Assembly: GCA_963736425.1 (NCBI GenBank) | Contig: CAVTOX010000032.1 | Span: 1-64,000, forward strand | Length of the DNA: 64,000 nt | Direction: 5' to 3' | Source: Prado023 sp963736425 | GTDB lineage: Bacteria; Actinomycetota; Actinomycetes; S36-B12; CAIYMF01 | Part shown: piece after piece, positions 44,172-55,298 of the stretch | Position numbering within the stretch: the stretch's first letter is position 1 | How the letters are laid out: each line of letters begins with the position of its first letter | The notes under the pieces: generated by a model | What the model saw: only the letters and a program-made list of their open reading frames with translations | Databases searched by the model: none | What the model was told of the DNA's origin: nothing | Made by a program: the position numbers and the translations under genes

Positions 44172-44831
44172 TCAGCCGATGACCGCGGCCAGTCCGACCA
44201 TGTCCAGCCCGACCAGCGACTCCCGCACCACGATCCGCTCGCCCGCCTCGACAGGCACCGCGTGCGGCACGGCGACCACGGTCGCACCCGCCGACCACGC
44301 GGCCCGCACGCCGTTCAGGGAGTCCTCGAGGACGACGGCCCTGGTGATGTCGATGCCGAGGAGGTCGGCAGCGTGCAGGTAGGGCAGCGGATCGGGCTTG
44401 CTGCGGGCCACCTCGTCGCCGGCGACGCTGACCGGGAACACCGGCAGCCCCGAACGGACCAGGAAGGCGAGAACGAGGTCGACGATCGGACGCACCGAGG
44501 CCGACACCAGGGCGAAGGGAACCCCCGATGCCGCCACCTCGGCGAGCAGGTCCGCGGCACCGGGCTGGATCGGGATCTCGGCGCCGTCGAGGCGCTCGAG
44601 CATCGTGCCGATCAGGAGCTCGCCCACCTCGGCGTCGGTCCGGTCCGTCCCCGAGATGGTGCGGATGTAGGCGGTGGCATGGGCCATCGACGCGCCCATG
44701 ATCGCCCGCTGGTCGGCCTCGGACCAGGTCCCACCGAGGGCTGCCAGCGTCTCGTGCTCGACCTCGAGCCAGATCGGCTCGGTGTTGACCAGCAGGCCGT
44801 CCATGTCGAACAGGACCGCGGAGAGGCTCAT
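44172..44831 (-). CDS. HAD family hydrolase (beta-phosphoglucomutase-like)
   Basis: A 219-residue phosphatase/mutase with the nucleophile motif DMDGLL (Asp9, Asp11), a helical cap, SAS motif II and KPDPLPYLHAADLLG followed by VVLEDSLNG. The substrate is unknown. It starts 13 nt after the metH stop, so the two are probably co-transcribed. Confidence 0.88.
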   Translation of the reverse strand: MSLSAVLFDMDGLLVNTEPIWLEVEHETLAALGGTWSEADQRAIMGASMAHATAYIRTISGTDRTDAEVGELLIGTMLERLDGAEIPIQPGAADLLAEVAASGVPFALVSASVRPIVDLVLAFLVRSGLPVFPVSVAGDEVARSKPDPLPYLHAADLLGIDITRAVVLEDSLNGVRAAWSAGATVVAVPHAVPVEAGERIVVRESLVGLDMVGLAAVIG

Positions 44832-44844
44832 GGTTGTGCGCCCC

Positions 44845-47800
44845 TCAGCCGGCGTTGTAGTAGCTGGCCTCGGGGTGGTGCACGATCAGCGCCGACGTCG
44901 ACTGCTCCGGGTGCAGCTGGAACTCCTCGGAGAGCTCCACCCCGATCCGTGAGGGGTCCAGCAGGTCCACCAGGACGGTCTGCTGCTCGACGTCCGGGCA
45001 GGCCGGGTAGCCGAACGAGTACCGCTCCCCCTGGTAGGACTGCTTGGTGATCAGTTGCGTGCGGTCCACGGCGTCGCCGGAGTCGATGCCGAGCTCGGCG
45101 CGGATCCGGGAGTGCCAGTACTCGGCCAGGGCCTCCGTGAGCTGGACGCTCAGACCGTGCAGCTCGACGTACTCCCGGTAGGAGTTGGCCTCGAACAGCT
45201 CGGCGGCCGCTGCGGAGACCTCCGAACCCATGGTCACGACGTGGAAGGCCACGACATCCGGACGCCCCTCCGCCAGCACCGCATCGCGGGACCGGAAGAA
45301 GTCCGCCAGGCACAGGTGCCGGTCACGGGTCTGGCGCGGGAAGGGCAGCCGGTGCAGCTCGACGGGCTGCCATCCATTGCCCAGCGGGCGCTCCCCGGCC
45401 TCGGCCAGGCCGGTCGGGTCCAGGATCACCAGCTCGTCGCCCTCGGACCAGCACGGGTAGTACCCGTAGATGACCGCCGCCCCGAGCAGACCCTCGGTGT
45501 GGACCCGATCCAGCCACATCCGAAGGCGCGGGCGACCCTCAACCTCTACTAGAGCGTTATAGTCCGGCCCTTCGCCGCGGGACGACTTCAGACCCCACTG
45601 CCCGAGGAACAGGGCGCGCTCGTCGAGGTACGCCGAGTAGTCCGCGAGCCGGATCCCCTTGACCACCCGGGAACCCCAGAACGGCGGTGTCGGCACCGGG
45701 TTGTCCACGGCCACATCACTGCGCTCGGGGATCTCCCCCACATCGCGCATGCCGGCGCCGCGACGGGAGACCTTCCTGGTGCGCAGTGCGGGCAGCTCCG
45801 CGCCGGGCTCTCCGCGCTTGACCGACATGAAGGCGTCCATGAGCCGCAGCCCCTCGAACGCGTCGCGGGCGTAGCGCACATCGCCGGCGAACATGCCGGC
45901 AAGGTCCTCCTCGACGAACGCACGCGTCAGGGCAGCCCCACCCAGCATGACCGGCCAGCGCTCGGCGACCCCACGGTCGTTCATCTCCTCGAGGTTCTCC
46001 CGCATGATCACCGTGCTCTTCACGAGCAGGCCGGACATGCCGATCAGGTCGGCATCGTGCTCGGCCGCCGCGTCGAGGATCGCTGTCACGGGCTGCTTGA
46101 TCCCGATGTTCACGACGTTGTAGCCGTTGTTGGTCAGGATGATGTCCACGAGGTTCTTGCCGATGTCGTGGACATCGCCCTTGACCGTGGCCAGGACGAT
46201 CGTGCCCTTGCCGGCGGACTCCTCGCCCTCGACCTTCTCCATGTGCGGCTCGAGGTAGGCCACGGCGGTCTTCATCACCTCGGCGCTGTTGAGGACGAAC
46301 GGCAGCTGCATGTCGCCACGGCCGAACAGCTCGCCGACCTCCTTCATCCCGGCAAGGAGGGTGTCGTTGATGATCTGCAGGGCGGGCTGGGTCTGCAGGG
46401 CCTCGTCGAGGTCGCCCTCGAGCCCGGAGCGCTCGCCGTCGATGATCCGCCGCTGCAACCGCTCGCCGAGGGGCAGGGCCGCGAGCTCCTCGGCCTTGGA
46501 CTCCTTGGACGCCTGCGCGGTCACCCCGGTGAAGAGGTCCAGGAAGCGCCCGAGCGGGTCGTAGCTCACCGTGCCGTCCTCGGCGTACTCGCGACGGTCG
46601 TAGACCAGGTCGCGGGCCACGGCCAGCTGCTCCTCCCCGATCCGGGCGATCGGCAGGATCTTGCTCGCGTGCACGATGGCCGAGTCCAGGCCTGCCTCGA
46701 GGCATTCGTGCAGGAACACCGAGTTCAGCACCTGGCGGGCGGCCGGGTTCAGTCCGAACGAGATGTTCGACAGGCCGAGGGTGGTCTGCACGTCGGGGTG
46801 GGCGTGCTTGATCCGGCGGATGGCCTCGATGGTCTCGATGCCGTCGCGCCGGGTCTCCTCCTGGCCGGTGGCGATCGGGAAGGTCAGGCAGTCCACGAGC
46901 ACGTCCTGCGGGGGGATCCCGTGGTTGTCGCGCAGGTCGGTGATCAGGCGGTCAGCCACGCGTAGCTTCCAGTCCGCGGTGCGGGCCTGGCCCTCCTCGT
47001 CGATCGTGAGGGCGACGACGGCGGCGCCGTACTCCTTGATCAGCGGGACGATCTGGGCGAAGCGTGAGCCCGGGCCATCGCCGTCCTCGTAGTTCACGGA
47101 GTTCACGACGGCACGGCCGCCGAGCATCTGCAGGCCGGCCTCGAGGACTGCCGGCTCAGTGGAGTCCAGCACGATCGGCAGGGTGGATGCGGTAGCCAGG
47201 CGGCCTGCGAGCTCGCGCATGTCACCGGCGCCGTCGCGGCCCACGTAGTCCACGCACAGGTCGAGCAGGTGGGCACCGTCACGGATCTGGGCCCGGGCGA
47301 TCTCGACGCACGCCTCCCAGTCCTGGGCCAGCATCGCCTCGCGGAAGGCCTTGGACCCGTTGGCGTTGGTGCGCTCCCCGATGGACAGGTACGACGTGTC
47401 CTGCCGGAAGGGAACGGACTGGTAGAGGGAGGCCGCGGCGGCCTCGTTCACGTGCTCACGGGGTCGGACCTCGCGCCCGCCCACCCGCTCGACGACCGCG
47501 CGCAGGTGCTCGGGGGTGGTGCCGCAGCAGCCGCCGACCAGCGCCAGCCCGTAGTCGGAGGTGAAGTGGTCGTGGGCCGCGGCGAGCTCAGCGGGGCTCA
47601 ACGGGTAGTGGGCTCCGTCTGCCGTGAGCACGGGCAACCCCGCGTTGGGCATCGCCGACACCGCGACCTTCGCGTACCGCGAGAGATGGCGAAGATGCTC
47701 GCTCATCTCAGCCGGTCCGGTCGCGCAGTTCAGGCCGATCACGTCGATGCCCAGCGGCTCCAGCGCAGTCAGCGCCGCCCCGATCTCCGTGCCGAGCAGC

Positions 47801-48396
47801 ATCGTGCCGGTGGTCTCGACGGTGACCTGGGCGATGAGCGCCACCCGCCGCCCAGAGGCGGCCATCGCGCGGCGGGCGCCGATGAGGGCGGCCTTGGCCT
47901 GCAGGAGGTCCTGGGCGGTCTCGATCAGGACCGCGTCGACCCCTCCCTCGAGGAGTCCGGCGACCTGCTCGGCGTAGGCGTCACGGAGGTCCGCGAACGG
48001 GGCGTGGCCCAGGGTGGGGAGCTTCGTGCCCGGTCCGACCGACCCGAGCACCCAGCGCGGGCGGTCCGGGGTGGAGTACCCGTCGGCCACCTCGCGGGCG
48101 ATCCGGGCGCCAGCCAGGGCCAGCTCGCGGATGCGCTCGGGGATGTCGTACTCCCCCAGGTTGGCCAGGTTTGCCCCGAACGTGTTGGTCTCGACGCAGT
48201 CGACACCGGCATCGAAGTACGCGGCATGCACGGCGGCCACGATGTCGGGCCGGGTCACGTTCAGGATCTCGTTGCAGCCCTCGTAGCCCTGGAAGTCATC
48301 GAGTGAGGGGTCCTGGGCCTGGAGCATCGTGCCCATGGCGCCGTCGGCGACGATCACACGCTCGGTCAGGGCAGTCAGGAAGGAGGTCGTCGGCAT
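44845..48396 (-). CDS. metH: Cobalamin-dependent methionine synthase
   Basis: Transfers methyl from 5-methyltetrahydrofolate to homocysteine via cobalamin. The 1183-residue protein has all four modules: the homocysteine domain (zinc site with GGCCGTTPEH), the pterin-binding domain, the B12 domain with DVHDIGKN near residue 745 (His as cobalt ligand) and the activation domain with YSFGYPACPD. A short patch of rare codons lies at 45543-45566. No cobalamin riboswitch is evident in the 180 bp upstream; TATTCT lies 9 nt before the ATG. KamDE also needs B12. Confidence 0.97.
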   Translation of the reverse strand: MPTTSFLTALTERVIVADGAMGTMLQAQDPSLDDFQGYEGCNEILNVTRPDIVAAVHAAYFDAGVDCVETNTFGANLANLGEYDIPERIRELALAGARIAREVADGYSTPDRPRWVLGSVGPGTKLPTLGHAPFADLRDAYAEQVAGLLEGGVDAVLIETAQDLLQAKAALIGARRAMAASGRRVALIAQVTVETTGTMLLGTEIGAALTALEPLGIDVIGLNCATGPAEMSEHLRHLSRYAKVAVSAMPNAGLPVLTADGAHYPLSPAELAAAHDHFTSDYGLALVGGCCGTTPEHLRAVVERVGGREVRPREHVNEAAAASLYQSVPFRQDTSYLSIGERTNANGSKAFREAMLAQDWEACVEIARAQIRDGAHLLDLCVDYVGRDGAGDMRELAGRLATASTLPIVLDSTEPAVLEAGLQMLGGRAVVNSVNYEDGDGPGSRFAQIVPLIKEYGAAVVALTIDEEGQARTADWKLRVADRLITDLRDNHGIPPQDVLVDCLTFPIATGQEETRRDGIETIEAIRRIKHAHPDVQTTLGLSNISFGLNPAARQVLNSVFLHECLEAGLDSAIVHASKILPIARIGEEQLAVARDLVYDRREYAEDGTVSYDPLGRFLDLFTGVTAQASKESKAEELAALPLGERLQRRIIDGERSGLEGDLDEALQTQPALQIINDTLLAGMKEVGELFGRGDMQLPFVLNSAEVMKTAVAYLEPHMEKVEGEESAGKGTIVLATVKGDVHDIGKNLVDIILTNNGYNVVNIGIKQPVTAILDAAAEHDADLIGMSGLLVKSTVIMRENLEEMNDRGVAERWPVMLGGAALTRAFVEEDLAGMFAGDVRYARDAFEGLRLMDAFMSVKRGEPGAELPALRTRKVSRRGAGMRDVGEIPERSDVAVDNPVPTPPFWGSRVVKGIRLADYSAYLDERALFLGQWGLKSSRGEGPDYNALVEVEGRPRLRMWLDRVHTEGLLGAAVIYGYYPCWSEGDELVILDPTGLAEAGERPLGNGWQPVELHRLPFPRQTRDRHLCLADFFRSRDAVLAEGRPDVVAFHVVTMGSEVSAAAAELFEANSYREYVELHGLSVQLTEALAEYWHSRIRAELGIDSGDAVDRTQLITKQSYQGERYSFGYPACPDVEQQTVLVDLLDPSRIGVELSEEFQLHPEQSTSALIVHHPEASYYNAG

Positions 48397-48576
48397 AGTT
48401 CCCCAAGAATACGGGCGCGAGCGTCGGGGCGGGCACATCCCCGGGTTGCCCGACCGTCGAGGGGCGAGGGGTGCGTGCCCGGCGAACCGGTCGCGCGGCG
48501 CTCTAGCCCAGTGACGCCGCTGGGGCGTACTGTCGAGAGCGCGGAGCCATTCAGGCTTCCGACCACGGGAGTCCCT

Positions 48577-48711
48577 ATGGCAGACAAGTCCCCTCGCCAG
48601 CACATGTCCAAGAAGCCCGGCAAGTCCATCAAGGAGAAGCGGGCCGACAAGCACGCGAAGACCGACCAGCGCAACCAGGTGGCCACCACGCTGCCGGACA
48701 AGAAGCACTGA
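48577..48711 (+). CDS. Small basic hypothetical protein (44 aa)
   Basis: A 44-residue, Lys-rich, probably disordered protein (MADKSPRQHMSKKPGKSIKEKRADKHAKTD...). Such MADKSPR...KKPGKS proteins occur in other actinobacteria from memory, with no known function. The ATG follows ACGGGAG. It is single, between metH and the lipoprotein pair. Confidence 0.65.
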   Translation: MADKSPRQHMSKKPGKSIKEKRADKHAKTDQRNQVATTLPDKKH

Positions 48712-48911
48712 CAGCTCCGCCTGAGGTCTGAGCCTCGTCTGCGGTCCGGGACGGGGCGATTCGGGTTGCCGTCCAGCGTTGCAGCGTCCAGGACGGGGCA
48801 GGTTCGCTCGGCCGTGCTCGGGCTGTGGACGAACCGGACAAGCCACCCCCCTGGGGGACGTATCCTTTTGCTCCGGCACTCCACACCCTTCAGCAGCATG
48901 AGGACGCGAAC

Positions 48912-49532
48912 ATGATCCACCAGACCGCCCGCGCCCTTGCCGGGGCGGTCGCCGCCAGCCTGTTGATGGCTGGCTGCTCGAGCGACTCGGAGCCGCTGGC
49001 CGCGACCAGCCCGAGTGCGAGCCCCAGCACCTCCGCGAGCGCCGATGCGAGCGCAAGCGCCTCCGCGTCCCCCAGTTCGACCCTGTCGGCAGAGGAGCAA
49101 CAGGCGGTCGACGAGGCCACGAAGGTGGTGCTCGCGTACCGACAGACCATCACCGACCTGTACAGCGGCGCCCGCACCAACCTGAACGATCTCAATGAGG
49201 TTGCTGCCGGTGACCAACTAGTCGATAAGGGACTTGCTGAACTGCAGCGAAACCTCTCGGACGGGTGGACCTCAGAGCCGAAGGGTGCGCAGTTGGCACT
49301 CGTTTCGGCGGAGCCAGTCAAGGTAGACCTGTTAGACAACCCGGATACGGTGGTCGTGCGCGCCTGTGTCGATGGCAGCGCCGTTACGGGCGTCGCCCCC
49401 GATGGGCAGCGCACCCCCGGAGCTCGCGAGCAAGCGGATTACACCTTGACACGCACAAGTTACCTCCCGGAGCCCGGGTGGGCGGTCACCCGGGTGAAGG
49501 TCGCCGAGCGTCCCGAAGATCGCAAATGCTGA
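48912..49532 (+). CDS. Putative lipoprotein, unknown function
   Basis: A 206-residue exported protein with a signal peptide ending in the lipobox LMAGC (Cys about residue 21), then a Ser/Ala linker (about residues 25-58) and a 145-residue globular domain (QAVDEATKVVLAYRQTITDLYSGART..., EPGWAVTRVKVAERP) resembling a small alpha/beta NTF2-like fold by pattern only. Its stop overlaps the start of the next gene by 7 nt, so they form a coupled pair. Confidence 0.72.
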   Translation: MIHQTARALAGAVAASLLMAGCSSDSEPLAATSPSASPSTSASADASASASASPSSTLSAEEQQAVDEATKVVLAYRQTITDLYSGARTNLNDLNEVAAGDQLVDKGLAELQRNLSDGWTSEPKGAQLALVSAEPVKVDLLDNPDTVVVRACVDGSAVTGVAPDGQRTPGAREQADYTLTRTSYLPEPGWAVTRVKVAERPEDRKC

Positions 49533-50509
49533 GGGAACGAGTCCGCGGACTCACTTCCGCAAGCCTGGCGATGCTCCTGTTTGCCGCCTTACCGATGTCA
49601 GCCGAGGCTGACTCGGACGGAAACGCCAGCGTCGACGCCAGCTTCACTGGGAGCGCCGGGAGCAACGGAGGCGCGACCGTGGACGTCAACGCCGACCACT
49701 CGGCTTCGACCCCGGGCAGTACCTCCGGTGGGGGTTCCGGGACTACGCAGGTCGGCTCGAAGTCGCCGAGCACGCGGGTGTGCACCTACGACGGCGACGA
49801 GATCGACTGCACCTCTGCCCTGGGCGTGTGGTCGCAGGAGCGGCAGTGCTTCGTGCAACGGGTCTCCCCGCAGCCGGCCCCTGATCACCCGATCTGGGAG
49901 GGCCGGGACGAGGGGACGATCTACCAGTGCGTCCAGCCGGACGCGACCTTCAGCGCGGGCAACGGCACCGGCTTCTGGTTCTGGGCGCCCAACGCGGGCG
50001 CGGCAGGTGCCCCGGTCCTGGTGGACCCAGTCACACTCGCGGAGAAGGCCATCGAGCGCATGGACCTCGTCTCCCCAACGATCGGGATGACCCCGCTCAC
50101 CGCCGGCGCGCCCCTGCTCGTTGGCATGGACGCCTGGCTCTGGGTCGAGGACGCCGGACCACACGGGTACGGCCCGATCACCCGCACGGCGACCGCGGGG
50201 CCCGTGTCCGTGACGGCCACCGCGACGGTCACCAAGGTCGTCTGGGAGCTCGGCGACGGGACCCGGCTGACCTGCCGCAACGCCGGCACGCCCTGGTCGC
50301 CCGACAAGGGCACAGGCCCATCCCCGACGTGCGGTCACCAGTACCTCACCCCGTCCACCGCTGAGCCCGAGGGCAGCTTCACGGTGCGCGCGACCGCGCA
50401 CTGGCAGGTCGAATGGACCGGCGCAGGGCAGGCCGGCGAGATCACCTTCACGATGGACGGCGAGCGGCAGCAGCCGGTCACCGAGGTCCAGGTCCTTCAG
50501 ACCAGCTGA
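49526..50509 (+). CDS. Secreted protein coupled to the lipoprotein gene
   Basis: A 327-residue exported protein: signal peptide (residues 1-28), a Gly/Ser/Thr linker (to about residue 80), then a region with Cys pairs and Trp-rich segments (TGFWFWAPN, MDAWLWVEDAGPHGYG, TATVTKVVWELGDGT, HWQVEWTGAGQAGEITFTM) that suggests a beta-sandwich, possibly PKD-like. No anchor or catalytic site is seen. The ATG at 49526 lies inside the end of the lipoprotein gene. I do not recognise the family. Confidence 0.7.
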   Translation: MLRERVRGLTSASLAMLLFAALPMSAEADSDGNASVDASFTGSAGSNGGATVDVNADHSASTPGSTSGGGSGTTQVGSKSPSTRVCTYDGDEIDCTSALGVWSQERQCFVQRVSPQPAPDHPIWEGRDEGTIYQCVQPDATFSAGNGTGFWFWAPNAGAAGAPVLVDPVTLAEKAIERMDLVSPTIGMTPLTAGAPLLVGMDAWLWVEDAGPHGYGPITRTATAGPVSVTATATVTKVVWELGDGTRLTCRNAGTPWSPDKGTGPSPTCGHQYLTPSTAEPEGSFTVRATAHWQVEWTGAGQAGEITFTMDGERQQPVTEVQVLQTS

Positions 50510-50525
50510 CGACCGAGGCGACCGC

Positions 50526-51983
50526 TCACAGCCGCCAACGGGTTCGGGGTGTGCGGGTGATCACCCACGGTGCTCCGTTGTTGGCGGGCCAGGGAGTTGT
50601 TGGCGCTGCTCCGGGTTCGGGTCGGGGCACCGGATCGTCACCGGATGCTGCCACGACGCTCCACATTCCGAGGTCGACCTGGCGGTGGTGGGCCCAGCAG
50701 AGCAGGGCCAGATTGGGTAGGTCGGTGTTCCCGCCGGCGGCCCAGTCCTGCACGTGGTGCGTTTGGCAGGCTTCGGCGGGGATCCCACACCCGGGGATGA
50801 TGCAGCCCCTGTCGCGGGCGGCCAGCGCCCGGCGCTGAGCGGGTGTCGCAGTCCGGGCTGTGCGTCCGACGGCCAGCGGGATCCGGGTACCCAACAGCGT
50901 CATGGCCAGCGCCGCCACCCGTACCTCCACCGAGGGATGCAGGGCCCTGCCGGGAATGGGTTCCGGGCCGTCATCAGCACCTTGCCCAACTGGCTGGGCG
51001 GCGTCGGCGAGGAACTCCGCCACGGTATCCGGGCAGCGCCCGGAGTCGACAACGATCGGGGTGACCATCGCGTCGCAGGCTGCGAACCGGGTCTCCGCAT
51101 CGGTCAGGGTGTGGCCGCGGGAGGTGGACGCCACCTGGTCGCACACGGCGGTCGAGTCCAGGGTGACCGAGACCGACACCGGCAACCCACCGCGGGTGGG
51201 GATCGACCCATTGGCGTGGGCGGCATTCACGAGCGCGACCAGCCCGTCCGCCCGACGAGCGGACGCGGGCACGTGGTCGGCTTCGCAGCGCAACCGCTCC
51301 GCGAAGGCCTCCACCGCGGCGATCACGGCTTCACCTTCTAGGCGGGGCAGGGTGCCAGCCAGGATCACCGAGTCGGAGGTCAGCGCGAACGACAACGACC
51401 TGGCCTCGTACGCGCCAGCCTCGTCCGGGTCGGGGTCCGAGGCTGGGTGCAGGATCTGGGCCACCCGGGCCACGAACCCTGCGACGGACTGGGGAGACAT
51501 CTGCCCCCACAAGAGGCTCAACTCCCCGATCACCGCCCGCACCTCATCCGGCTTCAGCGGACCAGCTGTGCGGGTGATCGCCTCCACATGATCGGAGGTG
51601 ATGATCCCTGCCGCCCACGCCGAAGCCAGGGTGGGATGGTCAGCGGCCAGGGCCCCGGCGCGGGCCAATCGCCGGGCGTGCGGAACGGCCCACATCCGGG
51701 CGGCCAGGACTGCCCCGGGGCCCACCAACGGCAGGGAACCGGCCACCGTCGCGGCGTGCATCCGGCGGGCCAGTTCGTACTCCACGACCGCGAACACTCC
51801 GGCCAGCACCTCGACGTCGGCGGTCGGCCGGTCTCCAGCCAACAGGCCCATACCGGGCAGCACGCCGGCCGCGCACGAGGTCGCCGTAGCCCACAGCCCG
51901 GCGACCTCCCCCGACGCGCAGGGCAACGCCCCCACGGCGCGTGGATCGACTGTGGTGTGCTGGTCCTGAATCGTACTGGCCAC
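50526..51983 (-). CDS. DUF222/13E12-type protein with HNH nuclease domain
   Basis: A 485-residue protein with the DUF222 region (about residues 30-350) found in the 13E12 repeat family of mycobacteria, then a C-terminal HNH nuclease motif (CIIPGCGIPAEACQTHHVQDWAAGG...NLALLCWAHHRQVD, near residue 430). These genes often occur in several copies. I chose the GTG at 51983, preceded by AGGGGG. A LexA-type SOS box lies about 14-29 nt upstream, as for 13E12 genes in M. tuberculosis. Confidence 0.9.
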   Translation of the reverse strand: MASTIQDQHTTVDPRAVGALPCASGEVAGLWATATSCAAGVLPGMGLLAGDRPTADVEVLAGVFAVVEYELARRMHAATVAGSLPLVGPGAVLAARMWAVPHARRLARAGALAADHPTLASAWAAGIITSDHVEAITRTAGPLKPDEVRAVIGELSLLWGQMSPQSVAGFVARVAQILHPASDPDPDEAGAYEARSLSFALTSDSVILAGTLPRLEGEAVIAAVEAFAERLRCEADHVPASARRADGLVALVNAAHANGSIPTRGGLPVSVSVTLDSTAVCDQVASTSRGHTLTDAETRFAACDAMVTPIVVDSGRCPDTVAEFLADAAQPVGQGADDGPEPIPGRALHPSVEVRVAALAMTLLGTRIPLAVGRTARTATPAQRRALAARDRGCIIPGCGIPAEACQTHHVQDWAAGGNTDLPNLALLCWAHHRQVDLGMWSVVAASGDDPVPRPEPGAAPTTPWPANNGAPWVITRTPRTRWRL

Positions 51984-52338
51984 GAACCCCCCTGATTCGA
52001 ACTGTTGTACGAACTCTACCTCGACCGTCCGACAACGCCAGAGGTAATCGATCACCCTGTGGACAGGCCCGCGCGCTTCGCCCCAACGCTCACGTCGACT
52101 CCTCACGGGGCATGCGATGGTGACCGAACGAGCACGTCACGCCACGTCTCCTCGGTGGCTTCCATTCGAAGGACGGAACCTGATCAGCAGGGCCGGCCCG
52201 GTGATACTCGCCCGACGGCCGGGTCGGCGAGCGGGATGGCGCGACTCAGGACAACGTCGGTTCCGACCCCTCGTAGATCAACCTGGCAATCGCCGATGGG
52301 GTCGTCACCGGATTCAACATCGGGTAACGGCCGGACCG
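51984..52338. other. 355-bp intergenic region between HNH gene and pgi
   Basis: Holds the SOS-like box at 51997-52012 and the HNH promoter region. I see no other gene, RNA structure or repeat in the rest; the stretch after 52040 has no clear coding frame. Confidence 0.6.
51997..52012 (-). promoter_or_regulatory. LexA/SOS-box-like palindrome upstream of the HNH gene
   Basis: TCGAACTGTTGTACGA fits the actinobacterial SOS box CGAAC-N4-GTTCG with one mismatch (GTACG). It lies 14-29 nt before the GTG at 51983, where a bound LexA would block transcription. Confidence 0.7.
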
Positions 52339-53973
<1,635 letters not shown>

Positions 53974-54002
53974 GGGGGTGTGCCTCCTTCGACCGCCCAA
54001 GA

Positions 54003-55232
54003 CTAGGAGAGGTCGACCCCGAGAAGCGTGTCGAGCAGCACCCTGACGCGCTCGGGAGCATCGCGATCGGAGCCGACTCCACCGGACGCGTCCGAGGCCC
54101 AGCGGTCGAGGAGGGCGAGCGCTCCGGGCGCGTCGAGGTCATCGGCGATCCGCTCCCGCACTGCGGCCAGCAGTCCATCGAATGACGGACCACTGGGTGC
54201 CTGAACACCAGCGCGCAGCGCCAGCTCGCGTCGCTCGGCCCGCTCCATGTCGCGCGGGGTCCACCCCCAGTCACTGCGGTAGTGATGGGCGAGCAGGGCC
54301 AGACGGATGGCGGCCGGCGAGACACCAGCACGGCGAAGGCGCGAGACGAACACCAGGTTGCCCCGAGACTTGCTCATCTTGTGCCCCTCGTAGCCGACCA
54401 TCCCGGCGTGCACGAAGTGCTGGGCGAAGGGGGTCTCGCCGGTCGCGATCGCGGCCTGGGCCGCGCACATCTCGTGGTGCGGGAACGCCAGGTCGGAGCC
54501 GCCCCCCTGCACATCGAAGCCCATCCCGAGGTGGTCCAGGGCGATCGCCGTGCACTCGATGTGCCATCCGGGACGACCGTGCCCGAGCCCGGTGTTCCAC
54601 GCCGGCTCATCGGGACGCGCGGCCTGCCAGAGCAAGCAGTCCAGGGGGGTCCGTTTGCCCGGCCGGTCAGGGTCTCCCCCACGCTCGGCGAAGATCTCGC
54701 GCATCGCGGCCTCGTCAAGACCGGAGACCTCCCCGAACCCGACAGCCGCCGACGTCGTGAAGTACAGGTCGCCGTCCACGTCGTACACGGCACCGGCCTC
54801 GCGCAGGCGCCCGATCCACTCGACAACAGACGGGATCGACTCGACCGCCCCGATGTAGTCCCGCGGCGGAAGCACGTTGAGCGCCTCCATGTCCTCGGCG
54901 AACAGCTCTGTCTCGGAGCGGGCCAGCTCGCGCCAGTCCTGGCCCGTGGCCACCGCGCGCTCAAGGAGCGGATCATCGACGTCAGTGACGTTCTGGACGT
55001 AGTGGACCTCGTGGCCGAGATCCCGCCAGTAGCGGTTGACCAGGTCGAAGGCGATGTACGTCGCCGCATGCCCCATGTGGGTGGCGTCATACGGCGTGAT
55101 CCCGCAGACGTACATCCTCGCCACGGCCCCGGGCGCGGTGGGGCGGATCTGCCCACTGCGGGTGTCGAAGAGACTCAGGACAGGACCCTGACCGGACAGC
55201 TCGACGGGCTCTCGCCCCCACCACGACTCCAC
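54003..55232 (-). CDS. mshC: Cysteine:GlcN-Ins ligase MshC (mycothiol biosynthesis)
   Basis: ATP-dependent ligase joining cysteine to glucosaminyl-inositol, the fourth mycothiol enzyme. The 409-residue protein resembles a shortened CysRS: MYVCGITPYDATHMGHA (HIGH-type motif and zinc Cys), WHIECTAIALDHLGMGFDVQGGGSDLAFPHHE, and GHKMSKSRGNLVFVS (KMSKS). It ends in LLGVDL like M. tuberculosis MshC, without the CysRS anticodon domain. GTG start at 55232; TAAGGT lies 8 nt upstream. Confidence 0.95.
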   Translation of the reverse strand: MESWWGREPVELSGQGPVLSLFDTRSGQIRPTAPGAVARMYVCGITPYDATHMGHAATYIAFDLVNRYWRDLGHEVHYVQNVTDVDDPLLERAVATGQDWRELARSETELFAEDMEALNVLPPRDYIGAVESIPSVVEWIGRLREAGAVYDVDGDLYFTTSAAVGFGEVSGLDEAAMREIFAERGGDPDRPGKRTPLDCLLWQAARPDEPAWNTGLGHGRPGWHIECTAIALDHLGMGFDVQGGGSDLAFPHHEMCAAQAAIATGETPFAQHFVHAGMVGYEGHKMSKSRGNLVFVSRLRRAGVSPAAIRLALLAHHYRSDWGWTPRDMERAERRELALRAGVQAPSGPSFDGLLAAVRERIADDLDAPGALALLDRWASDASGGVGSDRDAPERVRVLLDTLLGVDLS

Positions 55233-55240
55233 GGGTCCAC

Positions 55241-55246
55241 ACCTTA
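55241..55246 (-). promoter_or_regulatory. Possible -10 box of mshC
   Basis: TAAGGT lies 8 nt before the GTG at 55232. The spacing is slightly long for a leaderless start; there is no Shine-Dalgarno. Confidence 0.35.
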
Positions 55247-55286
55247 GGCCCTGATCGGCACATCCACCGGGCGAGCGGCGCCGACG

Positions 55287-55292
55287 TAGGCT
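55287..55292 (+). promoter_or_regulatory. -10 box of the SURF1 gene (leaderless)
   Basis: TAGGCT lies 6 nt before the GTG at 55299. It opposes the mshC -10 box about 40 bp away in the shared divergent region. Confidence 0.5.
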
Positions 55293-55298
55293 GGGGCC

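Noticed and set aside
46057..48306. Open frames on the plus strand opposite metH
   Set aside because: Shadows of metH, which is intact with all four domains.
48397..48576. Possible cobalamin or SAM riboswitch upstream of metH
   Set aside because: No B12-box-like core or conserved riboswitch helices are visible; the spacing to the ATG is too short for a full element downstream of the -10 box.
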